Source: Planctomycetota bacterium
GTDB lineage: Bacteria > Planctomycetota > Phycisphaerae > UBA1845 > CAIVHJ01
Length of the DNA stretch: 7,422 nt
Direction: 5' to 3'
NCBI GenBank assembly: GCA_022565195.1
Contig: JADFJZ010000061.1
Span: 1-7,422, forward strand
The notes under the pieces were generated by a model. The model saw only the letters and a program-made list of their open reading frames with translations, made no database searches and had not been told where the DNA came from. The position numbers and the translations under genes are program-made. Numbering within the stretch: position 1 is the stretch's first letter; each line of letters opens with the position of its first letter. Below, piece by piece: positions 1 to 6,579 of the stretch.

Positions 1-41
1 GCTTGGGGCGTGGGTGGCTGGTGAGCGGGGCGGGGCTGGTG

Positions 42-1091
42 ATGATTCGCAAGTTGGACAATCCGCCGAATCCGTTTTGCTCGCGGCATGTCGAGTATCT
101 GGCAGACGTGCCCGAAGCCAAGGTCGAGGTCTACGAGGAGCAGGCCCGCTCGATTCTGTCGCACAACGACTCGCCCGACCTGCCCTTCGACTGGAGCGTG
201 AATCCCTATCGCGGCTGCCAGCACGCTTGTGCATACTGCTACGCCCGGCCTTATCACGAGTATCTCGACCTCGGCGCGGGCACGGACTTCGACACCAAAC
301 TGTTCGTCAAGGTCAACGCGCCGGAGCTGCTGCGCCGGGCGCTGTCGGCGCCGAAGTGGCGCGGCGAGCCGATCGAGTTCTCCGGCGTGACCGACTGCTA
401 CCAGCCGCTCGAAGCCGTGTACGAAGTGACGCGGCAATGTTTGCAGGTCTGTCTCGACTTTCGCAACCCGGCGGCGATCATCACGCGCGGGTACTTGATC
501 GTTCGCGACGCGGCGCTGCTGGCGGCGCTGCACCGCGAAGCCGGCCTCTCCGTGATGCTGTCGATCGCCTTCGCCGACGACGCGACCGCGCGGCTGCTCG
601 AGCCGCACGCCCCGCCGCCGTCGCGGCGCTTCGAGGCCATCCGCCGGTTGCGCGAGGCGGGCGTGCCGGTGGGAGTGATGCTGGCGCCGATCATCCCGGG
701 CTTGAACGATCGGGACATTCCGCGGATTCTTCAGCAAGCGGCAGAGTGCGGCGCGCAAACGGCGAGTTGCACGGCGTTGCGGCTGCCGGGGAGTGTCGAG
801 TCGGTGTTCCTGGGCCGATTGCGAGACGTGCTGCCGCTGCAAGCCGGCCGCATCGAGAGTCGCATTCGAGAGATTCGCGGCGGCAAGCTGAACGAAACGA
901 GACCCGGCAAACGGATGACCGGCGAAGGCATCTACTGGGAAGCCATCATGCAGCAGTTCCGCATTCACTGCGCGCGCCACGGCCTGGGTCGGCCTTCGTT
1001 TCCGAGTGCCCACGACCCGCGCGGAGTGCGCCGGCCGGGACAGCAATTGTCGCTGTTTCTTGAAGGAAAGGAGGAGGATGCAGGAAGTTGA
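42..1091 (+). CDS. PA0069/Rv2578c-family radical SAM protein (SplB-like)
   Basis: This is a radical SAM protein of the PA0069 family, whose members resemble spore photoproduct lyase (SplB) but have no established substrate. With the ATG at 42 it has 349 residues, a normal family length. The N-terminal block NPPNPF leads into SILSHNDSPDLPFDWSVNPY. The 4Fe-4S cluster motif GCQHACAYCYARP follows, with Cys59, Cys63 and Cys66 in CX3CX2C spacing. Further family landmarks are SGVTDCYQPLE, IITRGYLIVRD, RRFEAIRRLREAGVPVGVM and APIIPGLNDRDIPRIL, then GGKLNETRPGKRMTGEG near the C-terminus. The start is uncertain: the frame is open to position 3 (TTG) and could continue left of the window, and no strong Shine-Dalgarno precedes the ATG. 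The gene converges on the minus-strand operon, with a MITE-like repeat between them. The family assignment is firm; the reaction is unknown. Confidence 0.93.
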   Translation: MIRKLDNPPNPFCSRHVEYLADVPEAKVEVYEEQARSILSHNDSPDLPFDWSVNPYRGCQHACAYCYARPYHEYLDLGAGTDFDTKLFVKVNAPELLRRALSAPKWRGEPIEFSGVTDCYQPLEAVYEVTRQCLQVCLDFRNPAAIITRGYLIVRDAALLAALHREAGLSVMLSIAFADDATARLLEPHAPPPSRRFEAIRRLREAGVPVGVMLAPIIPGLNDRDIPRILQQAAECGAQTASCTALRLPGSVESVFLGRLRDVLPLQAGRIESRIREIRGGKLNETRPGKRMTGEGIYWEAIMQQFRIHCARHGLGRPSFPSAHDPRGVRRPGQQLSLFLEGKEEDAGS

Positions 1092-1095
1092 GTAC

Positions 1096-1197
1096 TAGGC
1101 CTTGTCTGAAAACTCGGCTCTCGTAGCGGGCAGCCTCTGTGCCGGTCGACGGTCGGCAGGGACGCCGACCGCTGCATGCGTTTTCAAACAGAGCCTA
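1096..1197. repeat. MITE-like inverted-repeat element between convergent genes
   Basis: The left end TAGGCCTTGTCTGAAAAC (1096-1113) and the right end GTTTTCAAACAGAGCCTA (1180-1197) are inverted copies that match at 15 of 18 positions. The ends can be read as a 16-bp terminal inverted repeat flanked by a TA duplication, which would fit movement by an IS630- or IS5-type transposase. That attribution is inference, since the element codes for nothing. The ~66 bp between the ends contains a perfect 8-bp stem at 1150-1171. The element fills the gap between the radical SAM gene and the CBS/CorC gene, and its right end contains the latter's stop codon. It could instead be a fixed bidirectional terminator. 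Confidence 0.7.
1150..1171. terminator. Possible bidirectional terminator hairpin inside the inverted-repeat element
   Basis: CGGTCGGC (1150-1157) and GCCGACCG (1164-1171) form a perfect GC-rich 8-bp stem around the 6-nt loop AGGGAC. It lies between two convergent genes, where both need a terminator. On the + strand a TTTT run comes only 10 nt after the stem, and on the minus strand there is no adjacent T run, so it is not a textbook intrinsic terminator. Confidence 0.4.
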
Positions 1198-2475
1198 CGG
1201 TTCGGATTCCTGGTGGATCAGTTCGATGCGCAGGCGGTTGATCTTGCGGTCCTCGGCTTCGAGGATGGTGATGCGGGCGCTGCCGTAGACGAGTTGCTCT
1301 CCGTTGCTCGGAATCTTGCCCATCGATGCGAATACGAAGCCGCCGATGGTTTCGTAGTCGTCGCCTTCGGGGATCTCCAGGCCGAGCAGTTCGTTGATCT
1401 CGTCGACGTGGACCTTGCTGTCGACCTCGACGACTTGCTCGCTGATCCGCCGGATCGGTTCGGGCTCTGGCTTTTCGTACTCGTCGGTGATCTCGCCGAC
1501 GAGTTCTTCGAGGATGTCTTCGATGGTCACGAGCCCCGCCGTTCCGCCGTACTCGTCGAGCACGATCGCGGCGTGCGTGCGGCCTGTGCGGAACTCGGTC
1601 AGGAGGTCGTTGAGCAGCTTGGCCTCCGGCACAAACGGCACTTCGCGTATGTGCTGCATGAGATCAAACGGGCCGTTGGAGTCGACGTGGAGCAGATCCT
1701 TGGCGTAGACCATGCCCAGCACTTGGTCGATGTTCTCGTCGTAGACCGGGATGCGCGAGTGGCCTTCCTTGCGGATGAGTTCCTTGAGCTCACTGAGGGT
1801 CGCTCCCTTGGGGATGCCCACGACCTCGGTGCGCGGGGTCATGATCTCGCCGACGGAGGATTCGTCGAGTTCCATGACCGACTTGATCATGGCCTTCTCT
1901 TCCTGGTCGACCGCGCCGTGGAGCTCGGCCTCCTCGACGGCATCGAGCACTTCCTGCTCGATCAGCTCGGCCTCGTTTTGCCGGTTGGGTTTGGGCACGC
2001 CGGCCAGTCGGCGGATCAGGCCGTCGAACAAGTGCAGCACGACGTTGATCGGCCGGGTGACGAAGCGCACGGCCTGGAGCACGGGCAGCATGTTGGCCAG
2101 CAACGGCACGGCTGCGTACTTGGCGCACGGCTGCGGAACGGCCACCACGCACAACAGCAGCACGACGGCGCACACGCCGAACACTTCCGCGTAGTACCAG
2201 TACAGCGCGATGTTGGTGGCGGTGCGGTCGGCTTCAAGCAACTGCGTGATGACCAGAATGAGGCCGAGGTTGCTGACCATGCGGACGATCGCCGTCGCGC
2301 GGATGAAGTCGTCCTGGTGATCGCGATAGGCCTCGAGCCAATGCTGGCGCCGGCGGGCAGCGAGCGCCCGAGCCAGTCGGCCCCAGGGCATGTCGTGCAG
2401 CGCGAGGTTGAGCGTGGCAAAGAGGCTGCAAATGACGACGAGCATGAGCCCAACGATGACGGACGTGTTGATCAC
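1195..2475 (-). CDS. CNNM/DUF21-CBS-CorC_HlyC family membrane protein (hemolysin C/CorC-like)
   Basis: This inner-membrane protein belongs to the HlyC/CorC (CNNM) group, which is linked to Mg2+/Co2+ handling; 'hemolysin' is a historical name. It has 426 residues. The N-terminal ~150 residues are hydrophobic, with likely membrane segments near 4-26, 63-80 and 88-114. A tandem CBS pair follows at about 208-330, marked by IMTPRTEVVGIP, HSRIPVYDENIDQVLGMVYA and DEYGGTAGLVTIEDILEELV. The CorC_HlyC domain is at about 345-422, with GDDYETIGGFVF. The start is a GTG whose first bases form a GTGA overlap with the stop of the upstream nitrilase-like gene; GGAG lies 11 nt upstream (2487-2490). It is the last operon gene, and its TAG stop falls in the right end of the inverted-repeat element. 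The transmembrane part is divergent: the usual SAxETAL-like stretch reads ATLNLAL. The C-terminal call is very secure; the transported ion is unknown. Confidence 0.93.
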   Translation of the reverse strand: MINTSVIVGLMLVVICSLFATLNLALHDMPWGRLARALAARRRQHWLEAYRDHQDDFIRATAIVRMVSNLGLILVITQLLEADRTATNIALYWYYAEVFGVCAVVLLLCVVAVPQPCAKYAAVPLLANMLPVLQAVRFVTRPINVVLHLFDGLIRRLAGVPKPNRQNEAELIEQEVLDAVEEAELHGAVDQEEKAMIKSVMELDESSVGEIMTPRTEVVGIPKGATLSELKELIRKEGHSRIPVYDENIDQVLGMVYAKDLLHVDSNGPFDLMQHIREVPFVPEAKLLNDLLTEFRTGRTHAAIVLDEYGGTAGLVTIEDILEELVGEITDEYEKPEPEPIRRISEQVVEVDSKVHVDEINELLGLEIPEGDDYETIGGFVFASMGKIPSNGEQLVYGSARITILEAEDRKINRLRIELIHQESEP

Positions 2476-3194
2476 GATACTGCTTGCTCCACATCAATGT
2501 CGTATGTCAGAATCTGCCCGCCTTTGTCGGCGGCACAGGCTACCGTGCCTTCGGGATCGATGATCCGGCTGTGGCCCTGGCCACCGCCCGCGCCGCCGCT
2601 GTCGGCGATGACGAGCCACACACCCTGCGCGCGGGCCAGCTTGCACAACCGTTGCTCCTTCGGCGGATCGGCCCAGCAGCCGCAGACAAAGACGACCGGC
2701 GCGCCCATCTGCTTGACGGTCGCAACGATCGCGTCATTGCAGACATCATCGCCCACGAGCACACCTACAGGCCCAAACAGGGAAAGAGCGACCTGGATGG
2801 ATCGGCCCCGAGCAAAGTGTCGCGACTCATCGCGTCCCACGATGATCCGGCGGTGCTTGACGAGCACGTCGCCATCGGCATCGATCCAGGCAGCACAATC
2901 ATACTGCTGCTGCCCGTCGAACTCCGCGAACCCGACGACCACGCTGACGCCCATCTCGCGGGCCTGGGAAGCCAGAACTTCCGCAAATGTCGTGCTGGTG
3001 GCGGCGGATGCGGCATCGTCCCCTTCGGCGAGCGCCCCGCCCTCGCATCGGCCGGGAAGGCAAACGACTTCTGGAACCGGGTCCAGCTCGGCAGCTTTGG
3101 CGATGAACTCAAACGCGCGCCGCTGGTTGTTGGCCCGGCTTTCGCCGTCGACTTCCATTTGGATCACAGCCACACGCAAAGCCTCACCCTCCAT
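2472..3194 (-). CDS. Nitrilase/carbon-nitrogen hydrolase superfamily protein, probably catalytically inactive
   Basis: The fold assignment rests on LRVAVIQMEVD at the N-terminus, the PEVVCLP strand, WIDADGDVLVKHRRI, the GVLVGDD strand, LARAQGVWLVIADSGG, the GHSRIIDPEGTVA block and the closing ILTYDIDVEQ. All of these fall in nitrilase order over 240 residues, slightly short for the family. The superfamily uses a Glu-Lys-Cys triad. Here the Glu after 'LP' is Gly48, the Lys of the usual YRKxHL motif aligns with Arg116 (Lys113 is close by but out of register), and the nucleophilic Cys before 'xD' is Gly148. Cys152 lies four residues downstream. I therefore infer a pseudoenzyme or a strongly altered active site; the substrate cannot be named. 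The ATG at 3194 overlaps the end of ybeY by 11 bp, and the stop overlaps the next gene as GTGA, so it is translated with the operon. Absence of frameshifts suggests the reading frame is maintained. Confidence 0.85.
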   Translation of the reverse strand: MEGEALRVAVIQMEVDGESRANNQRRAFEFIAKAAELDPVPEVVCLPGRCEGGALAEGDDAASAATSTTFAEVLASQAREMGVSVVVGFAEFDGQQQYDCAAWIDADGDVLVKHRRIIVGRDESRHFARGRSIQVALSLFGPVGVLVGDDVCNDAIVATVKQMGAPVVFVCGCWADPPKEQRLCKLARAQGVWLVIADSGGAGGGQGHSRIIDPEGTVACAADKGGQILTYDIDVEQAVS

Positions 3195-3657
3195 AAATCC
3201 GGCCGACGCCGATGGCCGTCAGAATCTCGTCTTCCATTTTGTGCATCTTCATGGCTTCTTGTTCGGTCGCGTCGTCCATGCCCAGAAGGTGCAGAGTGCC
3301 GTGAACGACGTACAACGCCAGCTCGGCAGCCACAGGATGCGCACGTTCTTCTGCTCTGCGTTTGGCGGTGTCGGCCGACACGACGATCTCGCCTTCGACG
3401 TGGCGCCCATTGGCGCCCGCGTGGTGTTGCCTCGTCAAATCAAAGGCCAGCACATCGGTCGCGCCTTTGATGTTCATGTACTTCTCGTGCAGCTCGGCGA
3501 TCTCGGTATCGCTGACCACGGCCACGCTGACATCGGCGCTGGCCGTATCGAAGCGCCGCAGGGCTTCGCGGATACCCTCTTGCAGCATCGACGGGTCAAC
3601 CCCATCGTCGGCGTGTTTGTTGTGGACTTGTATGTCGTAGGGGTCGTCTTCGTTCAT
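3184..3657 (-). CDS. ybeY: Endoribonuclease YbeY / rRNA maturation factor
   Basis: YbeY is a small cytoplasmic metalloprotein needed for 16S rRNA 3'-end maturation and ribosome quality control in many bacteria. The start chosen is the ATG at 3657, giving 157 residues, the usual size; the frame runs open to 3738 but only through the coding end of the upstream gene. Family features are IAELHEKYMNIKGATDVLAF (about 53-72), EGEIVVSADTA and the metal site HGTLHLLGMDD. His119 and His123 are present, but the third ligand of the classical HxxxHxxxxxH motif is Asp129. The position of the E. coli active-site arginine (YRG) reads YMN. The gene overlaps the upstream pgpH-like stop by ATGA and the downstream nitrilase-like start by 11 bp. 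The family call is very secure; catalytic strength with Asp as ligand is unknown. Confidence 0.95.
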   Translation of the reverse strand: MNEDDPYDIQVHNKHADDGVDPSMLQEGIREALRRFDTASADVSVAVVSDTEIAELHEKYMNIKGATDVLAFDLTRQHHAGANGRHVEGEIVVSADTAKRRAEERAHPVAAELALYVVHGTLHLLGMDDATEQEAMKMHKMEDEILTAIGVGRIYGG

Positions 3658-6155
3658 CCCATTACCGGAACCGGGTCTGTCGGCTTGGAGGGTTCGGGAG
3701 GCTTGGGGTAGGCCACCCGACCATGATAGAAGCGGCACAGACTCTTGACCAGCGACTCCTCGACGCGATGGAGTTCTTTCAGCGTGATGTCGCAGTCGTC
3801 GAATTGGCCGTCGTTGAGGCGTTCCATGAGCACCGTGTGGACCACGTTCTCAATCCGGCCGGCGGTGGGCTCGGGCAAAGCCCGTACGGCGCCTTCGACG
3901 CCGTCGCACAGCATCAGGACTGCGGTCTCTTTCGATTGCGGCTTGGGGCCGGGGTAGCGGAACTCCGATTCCGAAACCTCGCGCGTACTGCCGGCCGCCT
4001 TTTGTTTCTCGCTGGCGATGTGGTGGAAGTAGCGTACCACCGTGGTGCCGTGGTGCTCTTCGATGAAGCGGACCACAGCCCGCGGCAGTCGTTCCTCTTT
4101 GGCGAGTTCGATGCCGTCCTTAACGTGGCCGACGATCACCAGCAGGCTCATCGTCGGCGAGAGATTGTCGTGACGATTGATATGGGCTTCCTGGTTCTCG
4201 GCGAAGTACTCAGCCTTGTGGACTTTGCCGATGTCGTGATACATCGCGCCGACCTTGGCGAGCAAGCCGTTGGCCCCGACTGCTTCGCAGGCGCTTTCCG
4301 CCATACTGCTCAGCCACAGCGAGTGGGCGAACGTGCCCGGCGCTTCGCGGGCCAGTCGGCTCAACAGAGGCTGCGACGTGTCCAGCAATTCGAGCAGGGT
4401 CCAATTGGTGGCCACTTTGAAGATGCGCTCGATCGGCGCCAACATCAGGAAGAAGATCGCAATCGCCAACAACGAGGCCATGGCGGCGCTGCCGCCCTGC
4501 TTTATGGCGGTATCGAGCGAGTAGCCGTTGAGAAGGACCACGACCACACCCACGATAAACGCAGCCATCGCATTGAGCAGGCCCGTGGAGAAGAGTTCGT
4601 GGCGGCTGCGAATCTCGCGAAGCTGATAGACAGCGACAGCCATTGCAGCAGTCAACACCAGCAGCGTACCCAGATCGCCCCGCACGGCAATCGTGATGAG
4701 TACCGCCAGTCCTGAGGTCATACCAATGGCGAAGCGCTGTGAGTAGACCATTGTCAGGATCGCCGCGGTCATCACCACCGGTCCGACCACGACATAGGGG
4801 AACATCACGCCGATGTCGCTGAGGTGCGCCGCTCTGGCAACCGCCACCATGATGAGAAAGAGCAACGTCAGCGACAGCGCCCGAACAGGATTGCGGATCA
4901 CGCGATCCTGAAACAGGCCGCAGTAAGTCACCAGGCCCAAAGCCACCATGAACACCAACGCGCCCCGGCCGGCTTGTTGGAGATAATGCTGATCTCTGAG
5001 GCTGGTCGCCACGGCGCGATCTTCCGCATCCGCGTCCTCCTCCAGATTTCCATCGAGGAGTTGTCTGACCCGGTCGTGTTCGTATCGGAGAAGTTCGATG
5101 TGACTCTCATTCAAGTGGTAAGTGTTGCTCAGGGCGATGCGCCCGCCACCCTCTTTCTGCTCAAGCAGGGGCCGCGGACTGATGTCCGCAAAGTCGGGCG
5201 GTGCGGCGAGCGGCTCGTCGTAGCGGTACTTGATGTCCTGAATCTCGTCCCTGGAAGCAGCAGCGGCGTCCATTTCCTTCCGCGTCTGTTCGAGATTGAA
5301 TTTGAACAGAGGTGCCTCCCGCAGCGCAGCGACCAGCACATCGCTGATCACACTGTGAATCGCCACCGGGAATGTTCGCGACAATGAGGCCGCGGCGCGG
5401 TCGACATCCTTGGGATCTTCCGGACTGTCGAGGTGTACGTTGTTGACGGCAATTTGCGGGAGCTCGGTGGCGGATTCTCCCGAGTCCGGCTCCTCGATTG
5501 GGACGACGTCATCCGGTTCATTCTTCACCGCACCGCTGAGAATCACCTTGCTGGACTTCGCTGCAACTCCCCGTTCCTCCTCCGTGACCTTTGGAACCAA
5601 TCGCTCTCGCTTGAGGTCCTCGACGAGCTTGTCCACCCAGGCCGTGAATTGGGCCTCGCCTTGGTCGCCAACGAGGTCGTAGAGCTCACGAAACCCGGCT
5701 TCGGTCAAGCGCCAGAGCGGCTCGCCGTTCGGTGGGTCGCCCTGCTCAGCGACGGCCGCTTGGTAGGCCGGATATCCATCGTAGGATTGTGCGGTCGTAT
5801 ACAAGCCTGTGACGGTTCCCTGAATGCGCTTGATCAGACTCGTATTCAAATCGAAGTAGTTCGGCGTGGTTTCGCGGGCTTCCTCTTTGGACCGCAGTGT
5901 AGCCGGCTTGTCGATGATCTTGAACTTGACGCGGGCATCGATCCGCCCGCGTACTTCCTGCCTCGCGTAGTAGGGAAACGGCTCCGGGCCGTAGAGCACG
6001 ATGCCGATGGCCAGCACGACGAAGCCCAGCCCAATGGCAGGCGAAGCCAGGCCGACTTGCGCGCGCAGGCGCTTGAGCAGCGGCTCGCTCTGCTCGCTGC
6101 GCTGCCGCCGAACCTGCGTTCGGCGAAGTTTCACTTTTCCATTGCCCTTGGCCAT
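3654..6155 (-). CDS. pgpH: 7TM-HD family phosphohydrolase, PgpH-like (cyclic-di-AMP phosphodiesterase type)
   Basis: With the ATG at 6155 the protein has 833 residues; a TTG at 6167 would add four. A basic N-terminus precedes one membrane helix (about 35-56). A large extracytoplasmic 7TMR-HDED domain follows (about 60-395), which includes an acidic, proline-rich stretch around 210-250. Next comes a bundle of about six or seven helices (about 398-580). A cytoplasmic HD domain completes it: FAHS (His611), YHDIGK (His640-Asp641), NRHDNLSP (His662), GHVKDG (His677), EEHHGT (His701-His702) and CDGVE (Asp751). The HD residues look complete, so activity is expected. Firmicute PgpH hydrolyses cyclic-di-AMP; applying that substrate here is inference. 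It is the first gene of the operon and overlaps ybeY by ATGA. Such genes often follow phoH, which is absent; upstream is a long repeat-rich region. No clear Shine-Dalgarno precedes the ATG. The C-terminus ends in a Pro-rich tail. Confidence 0.93.
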   Translation of the reverse strand: MAKGNGKVKLRRTQVRRQRSEQSEPLLKRLRAQVGLASPAIGLGFVVLAIGIVLYGPEPFPYYARQEVRGRIDARVKFKIIDKPATLRSKEEARETTPNYFDLNTSLIKRIQGTVTGLYTTAQSYDGYPAYQAAVAEQGDPPNGEPLWRLTEAGFRELYDLVGDQGEAQFTAWVDKLVEDLKRERLVPKVTEEERGVAAKSSKVILSGAVKNEPDDVVPIEEPDSGESATELPQIAVNNVHLDSPEDPKDVDRAAASLSRTFPVAIHSVISDVLVAALREAPLFKFNLEQTRKEMDAAAASRDEIQDIKYRYDEPLAAPPDFADISPRPLLEQKEGGGRIALSNTYHLNESHIELLRYEHDRVRQLLDGNLEEDADAEDRAVATSLRDQHYLQQAGRGALVFMVALGLVTYCGLFQDRVIRNPVRALSLTLLFLIMVAVARAAHLSDIGVMFPYVVVGPVVMTAAILTMVYSQRFAIGMTSGLAVLITIAVRGDLGTLLVLTAAMAVAVYQLREIRSRHELFSTGLLNAMAAFIVGVVVVLLNGYSLDTAIKQGGSAAMASLLAIAIFFLMLAPIERIFKVATNWTLLELLDTSQPLLSRLAREAPGTFAHSLWLSSMAESACEAVGANGLLAKVGAMYHDIGKVHKAEYFAENQEAHINRHDNLSPTMSLLVIVGHVKDGIELAKEERLPRAVVRFIEEHHGTTVVRYFHHIASEKQKAAGSTREVSESEFRYPGPKPQSKETAVLMLCDGVEGAVRALPEPTAGRIENVVHTVLMERLNDGQFDDCDITLKELHRVEESLVKSLCRFYHGRVAYPKPPEPSKPTDPVPVMG

Positions 6156-6203
6156 GTTGCGGTGCAACCAATCTCGATGCAGCCGACGAATCTTCGACGA
6201 TCA

Positions 6204-6222
6204 TCCGGCAGCAATCGCCGGA
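6204..6222. other. Hairpin in the leader of the pgpH operon
   Basis: TCCGGC (6204-6209) and GCCGGA (6217-6222) form a perfect 6-bp stem with a 7-nt loop, about 50 nt upstream of the pgpH ATG. It would lie in the mRNA leader if transcription starts further right. It may be a regulatory structure or simply another short palindrome; no known riboswitch is recognised. Confidence 0.4.
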
Positions 6223-6341
6223 TACACAACACACTTTCGGCTGCGATGCTCTTATTCTAGATCACTCATCCGCAGGTTCCCATAAAAACCAAATTCCCGG
6301 CAGCGGAGGGCCTGTGTATCACCTCTATTCGGCGCCTAATC

Positions 6342-6354
6342 GTCCCGTAGGGAC
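6342..6354. repeat. GTCCCGTAGGGAC palindrome, copy 1
   Basis: GTCCC and GGGAC arms of 5 bp flank a 3-nt GTA centre. It is identical to the copy at 6411-6423 and is the left edge of the cluster. Confidence 0.7.
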
Positions 6355-6364
6355 ATTCGACGAT

Positions 6365-6388
6365 AGCCCAGCGATTCATCGCTGGGTT
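6365..6388. repeat. CCCAGCGA...TCGCTGGG hairpin
   Basis: CCCAGCGA (6367-6374) and TCGCTGGG (6379-6386) form a perfect 8-bp stem with the loop TTCA. The flanking bases AG and TT extend it by one G-T pair and one A-T pair. It lies just to the right of the first GTCCCGTAGGGAC copy. Confidence 0.7.
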
Positions 6389-6409
6389 CGAGGTTCAGGA
6401 CCGGAATTC

Positions 6410-6484
6410 AGTCCCGTAGGGACGGCTGAGGCGTTCGACCACAGAAACGTTTGACGACTTCACTTCAGTCGTCCCTACGGGACT
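6410..6484. repeat. Long inverted repeat built from two opposed GTCCCGTAGGGAC units
   Basis: The left arm at 6410-6430 and the right arm at 6464-6484 are inverted copies that match at 19 of 21 positions, separated by 33 nt. Each arm contains the 13-mer palindrome (6411-6423 and 6471-6483). This is the paired, opposite-orientation layout expected of a mobile REP doublet (BIME-like). Confidence 0.75.
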
Positions 6485-6509
6485 CATTGACTCAATGGCA
6501 CTCTTGCAT

Positions 6510-6535
6510 CCCAGCCCCGGCGCGCCGGGACTGGG
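6510..6535. repeat. CCCAG-rich GC hairpin
   Basis: CCCAG (6510-6514) pairs with CTGGG (6531-6535). After one C/A mismatch, CCCGG (6516-6520) pairs with CCGGG (6525-6529) around a CGCG loop. It shares the CCCAG...CTGGG ends with the hairpin at 6365-6388, which suggests a related repeat family. Confidence 0.65.
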
Positions 6536-6548
6536 CTATTCTCATCAG

Positions 6549-6561
6549 GCCCCTACGGGGC
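6549..6561. repeat. GCCCC-TAC-GGGGC palindrome
   Basis: This has 5-bp arms around TAC, the same architecture as the GTCCC/GGGAC units (the complement of GTA is TAC) but with different arm bases. It looks like a sequence variant of the same repeat type. Confidence 0.6.
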
Positions 6562-6579
6562 TGACATTTGCACGATACA

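Noticed and set aside
1102..3711. An 869-codon open frame on the + strand that crosses the whole of the corC-like, nitrilase-like and ybeY genes.
   Set aside because: It is antisense to three genes with strong family motifs. Its translation has no recognisable domain and shows the repetitive Val/Asp/Leu/Ala composition typical of the complement of GC-rich coding DNA.
3658..3738. A longer N-terminus for YbeY, extending the frame to 3738.
   Set aside because: The extension would cover the C-terminal coding end of the pgpH-like gene. The ATG at 3657 gives the normal YbeY length and the usual ATGA coupling.
3723..4715. A 330-codon + strand open frame opposite the pgpH-like gene.
   Set aside because: It lies fully antisense to the well-supported HD and membrane domains, has no family motifs, and is explained by codon bias.
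5433..6260. A 275-codon + strand open frame opposite the 5' part of the pgpH-like gene and its leader.
   Set aside because: It is antisense to the extracytoplasmic domain and has no recognisable features. Its run into the intergenic region is short and lacks a ribosome-binding site of its own.
6496..6510. A GCACTC hexamer upstream of the groES-like gene that might be half of a CIRCE operator.
   Set aside because: There is no inverted GAGTGC partner at 9-nt spacing, and the site is over 200 bp from the start codon.
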